From Desulfurococcales archaeon (GTDB lineage Archaea > Thermoproteota > Thermoprotei_A > Sulfolobales > Ignisphaeraceae), in assembly GCA_027066265.1 (NCBI GenBank), contig JAMOOB010000416.1, positions 1-6,553 on the forward strand: DNA of 6,553 nucleotides, written 5' to 3'. The position numbers were made by a program, and so were the translations under genes. The first letter of the stretch is position 1. Each line of letters begins with the position of its first letter. The notes below the pieces were generated by a model, which saw only the letters and a program-made list of their open reading frames with translations, was not told the origin of the DNA and did no database searches. Below are positions 1 through 4,665 of this stretch, one piece after another.

Positions 1-1
1 G

Positions 2-583
2 CACTTGGATTTAGTCGCTATGATGTTTGTAATGATACTCGTCGACTGTGTGAAAATACATCTATGTGGTTCGCGATCATTGTTGGTAGTTCAGCTTGTA
101 ATTCTTGCACTATGTTTAGAGAATCCAACGTCGATGTTATTAGCGACGATTCTCTACCTAGTAATCCTTGCGTTCGTTAACATGATTGCATCGCCTAGAC
201 AAGTAGTGGTAGTCGTCGTTCCCGAACGTGAAGATTCTAAAGAACGACGCGATGAGAAAGTTCGACAGAGGCTTTCGATTCACGATGTTCTTCCCTTGAT
301 AGGATTGTCTATGGGTAGTGCATTTACTGTATACAGCTTCGTAAAGATATTCGGTCTACCCGTACATCCACTGGGATTCGTGATCCATGGTATTGCTCTA
401 AGCTTTCTCCTTACATCGCCTCAACTACATGAGGTGAGAAGTAGACCTCTACTCGCATTACTATGTTCGATACCGCCCTTTGGTATCGCTACGGTATTCT
501 ACGTATTAAAGAGAGGTACTGGATCGAGGATTCGAGATCTTCGAAGCTTATTAAACTCTGGATACCGTGTATCCAAGGGCTAG
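2..583 (+). CDS. Multi-pass membrane protein, 5'-truncated by window edge
   Basis: I do not recognise this family. The open frame runs from the window edge to TAG at 581-583. A TTG at position 5 could be a start, but a hydrophobic segment begins straight after it, so the true N-terminus probably lies upstream. Counting from TTG 5 (192 residues), I see about six hydrophobic segments, near residues 4-20, 25-38, 44-62, 95-117, 121-136 and 148-168. A charged cytoplasm-like loop lies between the third and fourth (about 74-92, rich in Arg, Lys, Asp and Glu). The C-terminal tail is basic (KRGTGSRIRDLRSL). This is an integral membrane protein with three helices either side of a charged linker. I see no catalytic or transport motif. 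It ends 5 bases before rpo13 on the same strand, so the two may be co-transcribed, though a TATA-like element inside its 3' end could give rpo13 its own promoter. Confidence 0.7.
   Translation, partial: HLDLVAMMFVMILVDCVKIHLCGSRSLLVVQLVILALCLENPTSMLLATILYLVILAFVNMIASPRQVVVVVVPEREDSKERRDEKVRQRLSIHDVLPLIGLSMGSAFTVYSFVKIFGLPVHPLGFVIHGIALSFLLTSPQLHEVRSRPLLALLCSIPPFGIATVFYVLKRGTGSRIRDLRSLLNSGYRVSKG
548..555 (+). promoter_or_regulatory. Candidate TATA box for rpo13
   Basis: TTATTAAA lies about 34-41 bases upstream of the rpo13 ATG (589), inside the 3' end of the membrane protein gene. With the usual archaeal spacing of about 26 bases from TATA centre to start site, transcription would begin near 578-580, giving a leader of about 10 bases. 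I see no good GGTG ribosome binding site before ATG 589, which suits a very short leader. The BRE positions just upstream (CGAAGC) are not a strong match. This is a weak prediction. Confidence 0.35.
559..575. repeat. Perfect 7-bp inverted repeat with 3-base loop
   Basis: TGGATAC and GTATCCA flank CGT, giving a perfect 7-bp hairpin or dyad. It lies in the last codons of the membrane protein gene, between the candidate rpo13 TATA box and the rpo13 start codon. It could be an operator half-site pair, a small RNA hairpin, or chance, since it is also read as codons. Confidence 0.4.
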
Positions 584-588
584 AATCC

Positions 589-864
589 ATGTCTGAGGAT
601 GTAGAAATCGAGAGCGGTATCAGTGAAGGAGAGGAAACGACCGAGAGCAGCGCTAGCGATGAGTACTTCGAGGAGGAAATTATAGAAACGAAGGAATTGA
701 ATCCTGCTGAGCTAGAGATCTTCATAAAGCGCTCGGAGTTATGGGATAAGCTTGCAGGCGGTGAAATGAGTATAGAGCAAGCAAAGGAAGTAATTGCTCA
801 GATAGTCCCAAGTATTCCATCGGTGCCAGCTAGTGGTAAAAGGAGGCGGAGACGTAGATCCTAA
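589..864 (+). CDS. rpo13: DNA-directed RNA polymerase subunit Rpo13
   Basis: The 91-residue product matches what I remember of Sulfolobus Rpo13, a small accessory subunit of crenarchaeal RNA polymerase that sits near the downstream DNA channel and contacts DNA. Residues 1-36 are strongly acidic. Residues 39-71 hold the diagnostic helix-turn-helix-like core, with ELEIFIKRSELWDKL followed by GGEMSIEQAKEVI; Sulfolobus has the equivalent IELLMRNTEIWDNL..GKISVEEAKKLF. The C-terminus is a basic tail of Lys plus six Arg (84-90), shorter than the lysine-rich tail in Sulfolobus, where the protein is about 104 residues. The frame is open upstream to 463, but that stretch lies over the membrane protein gene and does not resemble Rpo13, so I chose ATG 589. 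The TAA stop overlaps the stop of the convergent gene by 3 bases. Nearness to a PCNA1-like gene agrees with my memory of the Sulfolobus locus. Confidence 0.85.
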   Translation: MSEDVEIESGISEGEETTESSASDEYFEEEIIETKELNPAELEIFIKRSELWDKLAGGEMSIEQAKEVIAQIVPSIPSVPASGKRRRRRRS

Positions 865-1229
865 CCTTCTTCTATTTCGTAACCTAGTTTCTGAAGTGCT
901 TGTACAATGCTATCACGCTTGACTGAACGATCGAAGATTATCACTGCGCTTCGTTGATCATCCTTCTTGATGAGCTTGAGCTTGTCTACGAGAACCCGAC
1001 CTTTTATTAGATCGGTCATGTTCTTCTTCGGCGTTAGGTACTCTTTGAACTTCTTTCTCGCAAACTCGTAGAAGGTATCGAAATTGCGTAGCATTCTTAT
1101 GGCGTCATCGACGTCCTCTCCTCCCTTATCAAGCTCTTCACGAAGAGTTTCGAGAAGCTTGATTGCTCCTTCAACATCGAGTTCTACGGCTACGTATTGA
1201 CCTATAACCTCGGATATGCGAGCCTTCAT
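861..1229 (-). CDS. Conserved-looking hypothetical protein between rpo13 and pcna1
   Basis: I do not recognise this family. With ATG 1229 the product is 122 residues; the frame also allows ATG 1262 (133 residues). I prefer 1229 for two reasons: GGTGA stands four bases before it, and a TATAAAT element at 1267-1261 would put the transcript start near 1238, downstream of ATG 1262. The protein is soluble, charged and mostly helical by eye, with many Lys, Glu and Asp. Around residues 21-60 is an amphipathic helical stretch (EGAIKLLETLREEL, then DDAIRMLRNFDTFYEF). The C-terminal third looks like a small alpha/beta unit (SAVIIFDRSVKRDSIVQALQKLGYEIEEG, residues 94-122). There are no membrane segments, signal peptide or Cys-type metal sites. 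It is convergent with rpo13 (3-base stop overlap) and divergent from pcna1, so a role linked to transcription or replication is a guess from context only. Confidence 0.75.
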   Translation of the reverse strand: MKARISEVIGQYVAVELDVEGAIKLLETLREELDKGGEDVDDAIRMLRNFDTFYEFARKKFKEYLTPKKNMTDLIKGRVLVDKLKLIKKDDQRSAVIIFDRSVKRDSIVQALQKLGYEIEEG

Positions 1230-1260
1230 AGTTTCACCACATAGGCTTAGGTATTGCTCC

Positions 1261-1267
1261 ATTTATA
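1261..1267. promoter_or_regulatory. TATA element shared by divergent promoters (pcna1 and hypothetical gene)
   Basis: The plus strand reads TTTATA (1262-1267) and the minus strand reads TATAAAT (1267-1261). Read rightward, the usual spacing puts transcription near 1291, about 15 bases before GTG 1306 of pcna1. Read leftward, it puts transcription near 1238, about 9 bases before ATG 1229 of the hypothetical gene. One near-symmetric TATA box may therefore serve both. BRE-like sequence on either flank is weak, so direction cannot be settled by eye. Confidence 0.5.
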
Positions 1268-1305
1268 GCCTCTGAAGGACGTTAGATAGGTACTGGGGAT
1301 CGATA

Positions 1306-2064
1306 GTGAGTCTAAGGGCTACTTACCCCATAGGTGCTAACTTCAAGAAGATTGCTCAGGCATGTTCAGCTGCACTAGAAGAGGTTCCGCTGATCTTTAC
1401 AGCGGAAGGTATGGTGATAGAGGGTCTAAGCCCGGATAAGGCGGTCATGCTCTACGTCTACATACCTTCAACGGCTTTCGAAGAGTACAACCTAAGTGAA
1501 GAGGTTAGCATCGTTGCTTCGAAAGATGAATTCGTTCGTGCTTTCAAGCGTGCAACCAAGAGGGATCGTGTGACCTTCGAGTACACGGCTGGATCTAGGG
1601 AACTAATTATTAAGGTAGTGAATGTGAGAACCAACATTGAACGCGAGTACACGGTTTCGTTGAGTGAGGTATCGCATCAAAGACTTGGTGAACTAAATAT
1701 AGAGCTCGAAGTTACGGCTCGGCTTCCAACGGACGAGCTTGCAACGATCATAAAGGATGTTGCTGTAGTTGGTGATGAAGCAACGTTTCAATTCTCTTCC
1801 GAGACTAACTCGATAAAGATCCTCTCCTTCGGCGAAATCGGTGAGTATAGGACCGAATTAAAGCAATTCAAACCGTTGACATACGTTGAATCGACGGTGA
1901 GTAGCGCTACCGCTAGGTATAGCGTTGACCACCTTAAGGTACTTGCGAAGGTGCTGGATCTAGCAGATGAAGCAACGATAGCATTTGGCCCCGACAAACC
2001 TCTGAAGGTATCGATGGAGTTTGGCGAGGGTAAGGTAGTGATTTGGATAGCGCCAAGAGCTTAG
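1306..2064 (+). CDS. pcna1: DNA polymerase sliding clamp, PCNA1-like subunit
   Basis: This is a full-length PCNA (252 residues; family about 245-260), one subunit of the ring that tethers polymerase B, FEN1, ligase and RFC-loaded enzymes to DNA. The N-terminal domain shows the clamp signature FTAEGMVIEGLSPDKAVML (31-49), then IPSTAFEEY (53-61). The interdomain connector is about residues 117-134. The C-terminus ends WIAPRA, the segment that helps form the pocket for PIP-box partners. ATYP at the start, VVGDEA (154-159) and the WIAPR ending resemble Sulfolobus PCNA1 more than PCNA2 or PCNA3, and it lies near rpo13 as PCNA1 does there. The GTG start at 1306 gives the expected N-terminus; a weak GGGGAT precedes it. 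It sits alone between a divergent and a convergent neighbour, so it is probably monocistronic. The subtype is inferred from remembered sequences. Confidence 0.93.
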   Translation: MSLRATYPIGANFKKIAQACSAALEEVPLIFTAEGMVIEGLSPDKAVMLYVYIPSTAFEEYNLSEEVSIVASKDEFVRAFKRATKRDRVTFEYTAGSRELIIKVVNVRTNIEREYTVSLSEVSHQRLGELNIELEVTARLPTDELATIIKDVAVVGDEATFQFSSETNSIKILSFGEIGEYRTELKQFKPLTYVESTVSSATARYSVDHLKVLAKVLDLADEATIAFGPDKPLKVSMEFGEGKVVIWIAPRA

Positions 2065-2076
2065 AAGCGATCATCG

Positions 2077-2103
2077 AAAATTTGAAACAACCGGATTCGA
2101 AAA
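2077..2103 (-). terminator. Possible oligo-T terminator of the minus-strand operon
   Basis: Just after the DUF72 stop (2110-2108), the minus strand carries TTTT at 2103-2100, then TTT at 2083-2081... and TTTT at 2080-2077, in the 43-base gap to the convergent pcna1. Archaeal termination commonly uses short T-runs, with or without a hairpin. The plus strand of this gap has no run longer than TTT, so I see no matching terminator for pcna1. The evidence is weak. Confidence 0.3.
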
Positions 2104-2107
2104 GCAT

Positions 2108-2881
2108 TCAATGAATTTCCACGTTTTTGCTGATCTCTGGATCCGAGGAAACTATCTCTCTGAACCTCTGTGCATCGTTAAACATGTATATGTTGTTGAA
2201 CAGCACGTACGCTACGTCTACGGTACCGAGGTAGTTCTTAATCTTGGCACAAAGCTTCTTGAGATCTTCGTCCGTGTACCTGTATCGGTAATTCACTTCT
2301 CCCGGACCCAAACCGTGCAATCTCGTGTAGAGAACTTTGTTGGAGCCTAGTACGGGATCTTCTTTGAGTAGATCCGTGACATGCACGATGCCAAGCTCGA
2401 CAACTTTAGCTATTGCTTCTCGATGATTACGCCAAGTACCACGTGGTTCCCAGCAAACCAGTATAGTTCTCTCAATTGTTGAGAAGAATTCGAGAACGTT
2501 TCTGAGGTTCTCTTCGCTGTAACCAAAGCTAGGAGGCGTTTGCAGCACTATAGCTTTCGCATCGAGAATTTTTGCAATACGTACAACGCTTTCCCACGCC
2601 TCTAGATTTTCTTTCGTTGGTTTCAGATATCCGTAACGCTGCAGATCACCGCTAGGTTTCCTCTTCATCCTCTTCCACGTAGGACTCGTACATGGATGGG
2701 TAATTACTTGCCATGCTTTCATTGTGACAATGGCATTGCTTGGAATGGAGTTTCTTAGACGCTGAGCTTCGTCTTCTGTTGGAAGGTCGTAGAAGGTGTT
2801 CTGTAGCTCAACTAGAGTGAATGTGCGAAAGTAACGTTCTCTAGCAACTGGGAATCCGCAACACCCTACGTATAATTTCAA
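2108..2881 (-). CDS. DUF72 (YecE-like) family protein
   Basis: The 257-residue product has the hallmarks of the DUF72 family, TIM-barrel-like proteins of unknown function, at normal length. In order: VGCCGFPV (5-12, the family's N-terminal VGxxGw-type strand), VELQNTFYDLP (24-34), MKAWQVITHP (54-63), CWEPRGTW (143-150, the conserved E-x-R), YTRLHGLGPGEVNYRY (185-200) and LFNNIYMFNDAQRF (227-240). The frame is open up to ATG 2926, but I chose TTG 2881: family members begin directly at the VGxxG strand, a GAGGGGA ribosome binding site precedes it, and this TTG overlaps the upstream gene's TGA in a TTGA junction typical of translational coupling. It is the last gene of a three-gene operon. No enzymatic function can be stated; the conserved polar residues suggest a ligand or catalytic pocket. 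Confidence 0.9.
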   Translation of the reverse strand: MKLYVGCCGFPVARERYFRTFTLVELQNTFYDLPTEDEAQRLRNSIPSNAIVTMKAWQVITHPCTSPTWKRMKRKPSGDLQRYGYLKPTKENLEAWESVVRIAKILDAKAIVLQTPPSFGYSEENLRNVLEFFSTIERTILVCWEPRGTWRNHREAIAKVVELGIVHVTDLLKEDPVLGSNKVLYTRLHGLGPGEVNYRYRYTDEDLKKLCAKIKNYLGTVDVAYVLFNNIYMFNDAQRFREIVSSDPEISKNVEIH

Positions 2882-3468
2882 AGCTGGTCCCCTCGAGTAA
2901 AGGATTTGTGTGCTAGGTCTATACAAGCTGGCTCCTCAGCAATGCATAGATGCGTACAGTTACCAAGGTTCTGAATCTGAAGGGATTCTGAACCCTTTAG
3001 CCATGCGTAGCACAGCGCATAGCTCTTTCCATCGATGGTTATGCGTACGATGCAGAGCTTTTCGTCTATTGCAAGTAGCTCGATGCAGATGTTTTCGCTG
3101 CAATACTTGTCGCTCTCGATCGTGGGAGGACATGGCGTGCCTCGTTCGTCGAGGTACTCACCCATCCTAATTCGGTATCCGAAGGTTTTTGGAACCATCA
3201 CCTTGATGAAGGGTACGAACTCGCGTAGAGTTCGACATCCATCGCATAGGCATCTAAGTGGTAGAGGTAATACGACGAGCTCTACATCACGTAGACTATA
3301 GCCTAGCTCCATCACGTTCCTTAGTATAGCATGGATGGATCCCTCCGTGCCGCACCCTACGAGGGCGCATTTACCATGGCATACCAATATCGCTGTGCAA
3401 TCTTCGAAGCTCGTTATCTTCCTCCCGCCCACGATGTAGATCCCGGGTGCTATCGTGGCGTGAACCAA
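2878..3468 (-). CDS. Cysteine-rich, degenerate metallo-beta-lactamase-fold-like protein
   Basis: The first 95 residues follow the layout of metallo-beta-lactamase (MBL) hydrolases: a short strand (GIYIVGG, 9-15), CTAILVCHGKCALVGCGTEGS (24-44) where active members read LVDTG, a helix (AILRNVMELGY, 47-57), then a hydrophobic strand VVLPLPLRCLCDG (65-77) where active members carry THxHxDHxGG. None of the His/Asp ligands is present, so ordinary MBL hydrolysis is unlikely. The protein instead has 15 Cys in 196 residues, including CxCxxC at 73-78, which could bind a metal or form disulfides. The start is TTG 3468 with GGTG seven bases upstream; the same frame has TAG at 3507-3505. It overlaps the AbrB gene by 98 bases upstream and couples to DUF72 through TTGA downstream. 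The fold assignment is by motif layout only; the gene itself is well supported by its operon position. Confidence 0.7.
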   Translation of the reverse strand: MVHATIAPGIYIVGGRKITSFEDCTAILVCHGKCALVGCGTEGSIHAILRNVMELGYSLRDVELVVLPLPLRCLCDGCRTLREFVPFIKVMVPKTFGYRIRMGEYLDERGTPCPPTIESDKYCSENICIELLAIDEKLCIVRITIDGKSYALCYAWLKGSESLQIQNLGNCTHLCIAEEPACIDLAHKSFTRGDQL

Positions 3469-3784
3469 CGGTCTGCACCATTTCAGCGCATACTCCTGCC
3501 GATGCTAAGAACCTGCACCTCATAATGCCTTCGCGATCGACACAGCTTAATGCGTAGATATCCTTCAAGAAGCTCTGTACGAGTTCCACGAATCTATCCT
3601 TCTCGATCTCGATGCTACAGCTCTCAACGTCTTTAAGGAACCGGATCTCTATAGACATTCTCTCCGGATCCATTACCAGCAGTACTCGATCCCCTACCTC
3701 AAGTCCGAGAGCCAATCTCATTGCTGCTGGTATCGTTACACGTCCCTTAGAATCGAGCTTCACAACTTCGCTAAGCAACATCAT
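3371..3784 (-). CDS. AbrB/SpoVT-AbrB-domain DNA-binding regulator
   Basis: Residues 4-48 form a clear AbrB-type swapped-hairpin DNA-binding domain (SEVVKLDSKGRVTIPAAMR, then LGLEVGDRVLLVMDPE). Such proteins bind DNA as dimers and often control their own operon. Residues 50-92 hold a second, probably helical segment (FVELVQSFLKDIY) of unknown role, perhaps for ligand sensing or oligomerisation. The last 32 or so residues (from about VGSRHDSTRD) are highly charged, do not look folded, and are encoded wholly within the next gene in another frame. ATG 3784 is supported by GGTGA six bases upstream; ATG 3781 directly follows and cannot be excluded. It is the first gene of the minus-strand operon and is divergent from pcna2. 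The domain call is firm; what it regulates is inference. A frameshift near its 3' end is possible because of the 98-base overlap. Confidence 0.85.
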   Translation of the reverse strand: MMLLSEVVKLDSKGRVTIPAAMRLALGLEVGDRVLLVMDPERMSIEIRFLKDVESCSIEIEKDRFVELVQSFLKDIYALSCVDREGIMRCRFLASAGVCAEMVQTVGSRHDSTRDLHRGREEDNELRRLHSDIGMPW

Positions 3785-3799
3785 GAAGCTTCACCCAAG

Positions 3800-3827
3800 C
3801 TCGGTAGATCTCTCGATTCTCACCGAG
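3800..3827. promoter_or_regulatory. Candidate operator: CTCGGT...ACCGAG inverted repeat
   Basis: CTCGGT (3800-3805) and ACCGAG (3822-3827) form a perfect 6-bp inverted repeat separated by 16 bases. It lies between the candidate TATA box of the AbrB operon and its start codon, so it would straddle the predicted transcript start near 3808. That placement suits autoregulation by an AbrB-type dimer. A 6-bp repeat can arise by chance, so confidence is low. Confidence 0.3.
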
Positions 3828-3831
3828 GTTG

Positions 3832-3837
3832 AATAAA
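3832..3837 (-). promoter_or_regulatory. Candidate TATA box of the AbrB operon
   Basis: The minus strand reads CACTTTATTCAA here. TTTATT is a moderate archaeal TATA match. It predicts transcription from about 3808 and a leader of about 24 bases containing the GGTGA ribosome binding site at 3795-3791. Confidence 0.4.
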
Positions 3838-3861
3838 GTGCGAGGCGAATCGATAGCATCC

Positions 3862-3867
3862 TTAAAA
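3862..3867 (+). promoter_or_regulatory. Candidate TATA box of the pcna2-priS-gins operon
   Basis: TTAAAA in CCTTAAAAGCC lies about 40 bases before GTG 3906. The usual spacing puts transcription near 3891, giving a 15-base leader that contains the GGGGTG ribosome binding site. The BRE flank (GCATCC) is not a good match. The position fits, but the sequence match is only fair. Confidence 0.45.
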
Positions 3868-3892
3868 GCCTTGGTGTAGCTAAGATAGTGTT

Positions 3893-3898
3893 GGGGTG
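3893..3898 (+). promoter_or_regulatory. Ribosome binding site deciding the pcna2 start
   Basis: GGGGTG can pair with the anti-Shine-Dalgarno CACCUC (one G-U wobble) and lies seven bases before GTG 3906. It falls inside the coding region if the earlier GTG 3888 or TTG 3891 were used, so it argues for 3906. Confidence 0.6.
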
Positions 3899-3905
3899 TA
3901 GAGAG

Positions 3906-4664
3906 GTGCACGTACACTTCAGGTTTGCTGATGCAAGACTTTGGAGATACGTTCTTCGAGGATTGGCAGAGTACCTCGATGTCGTAGGTATACGAGTACA
4001 TCCAGAGGAAGGTGTGAGGATCAAAGCTATGGATCCAAGCCATGTTATGCTCGTCGACTTAAAGATCCCTAGATCTGCGTTCGACGAGTTCGAGGTAGAT
4101 CAGGAAGCGATTCTCGCAGTAAACCTAGAGATGGCGGCGAAAGCCCTTAGAAGAGCTACGAAGAACGATAAGCTCGTAGTGATGAGCGATGGAGTCAAGA
4201 TCACGTTCGGACTCGTTTCCAAGGGAGGTGTTGAGAGGTACTTCACGCTACCACTCGTAGCTGCTCGCGAGGAAGAGATTCCCGAGCTTAGTCTCGATCT
4301 CAACATAGTTGCAAAGACCTTGGGACCAATATTCGCAACCGCACTCTCCGTGCTTGAGAAGGCAGGGGATATACTCAAGATTCGCGCAACGCCAGAAGCC
4401 CTAAGCTTAACCGCGATTTCGGAGCTAGGAGAGATAGAGTTCGAGTTCAGCGTTACGTCCGGAACCCTCATAGATTACCAACCTCCACAAGATGGCGAAG
4501 TAACTGTGGGATACTCGCTCGAGTACTTCGATATCCTTGCAAAGGTTTCGAAGATGAGCGACACCATCACGATAAAGCTCGGTCCCGATATGCCTTGCGA
4601 AATCACGGCGGAGCTAACGTCGAACGCTGTACTTAGAACCTACATTGCTCCAAGGGTAGAGTAG
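3906..4664 (+). CDS. pcna2: DNA polymerase sliding clamp, PCNA2-like subunit
   Basis: This is a second full-length PCNA, also 252 residues, clearly divergent from the first. Clamp signatures: VHPEEGVRIKAMDPSHVMLVD (31-51), IPRSAFDEFEV (55-65), a connector around LPLVAAREEEIPEL (115-128), YSLEYFDILAKVSKMSD (203-219) and the C-terminal YIAPRVE that lines the partner pocket. The DPSHV/VMLVDLKIP stretch is closest to what I remember of Sulfolobus PCNA2 (DPSRVVFLDIFLP), and PCNA2 is next to priS there too. In Sulfolobus, PCNA1 and PCNA2 form a stable dimer to which PCNA3 is added; no third gene is in this window. GTG 3906 is preferred to GTG 3888 because of the ribosome binding site and because it yields the family's N-terminal length. 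It leads an operon, with priS starting 1 base after its stop. Confidence 0.92.
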   Translation: MHVHFRFADARLWRYVLRGLAEYLDVVGIRVHPEEGVRIKAMDPSHVMLVDLKIPRSAFDEFEVDQEAILAVNLEMAAKALRRATKNDKLVVMSDGVKITFGLVSKGGVERYFTLPLVAAREEEIPELSLDLNIVAKTLGPIFATALSVLEKAGDILKIRATPEALSLTAISELGEIEFEFSVTSGTLIDYQPPQDGEVTVGYSLEYFDILAKVSKMSDTITIKLGPDMPCEITAELTSNAVLRTYIAPRVE

Positions 4665-4665
4665 C

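Noticed and set aside
463..588. N-terminal extension of rpo13 to ATG 463
   Set aside because: It lies almost wholly inside the membrane protein gene in another frame, and the added 42 residues do not resemble Rpo13, which begins with the acidic segment from 589.
2910..3301. Plus-strand open frames opposite the cysteine-rich gene
   Set aside because: Cys/Arg/Ser-rich shadows with no coherent fold; the minus-strand frame is tied into an operon with ribosome binding sites and stop/start overlaps.
3888..3905. Earlier pcna2 starts at GTG 3888 or TTG 3891
   Set aside because: They would place the GGGGTG ribosome binding site inside the coding region, start at or before the predicted transcript start, and add residues not seen at PCNA N-termini.
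3771..4043. Minus-strand open frames across the pcna2 promoter and 5' end
   Set aside because: They lack a family resemblance, overlap pcna2 and the AbrB start antisense, and have no ribosome binding site; they are shadows of the coding frames.
4100..4471. Minus-strand open frame of 123 residues within pcna2
   Set aside because: Ser/Arg/Ala-rich translation typical of an antisense shadow, fully inside a firmly identified gene.
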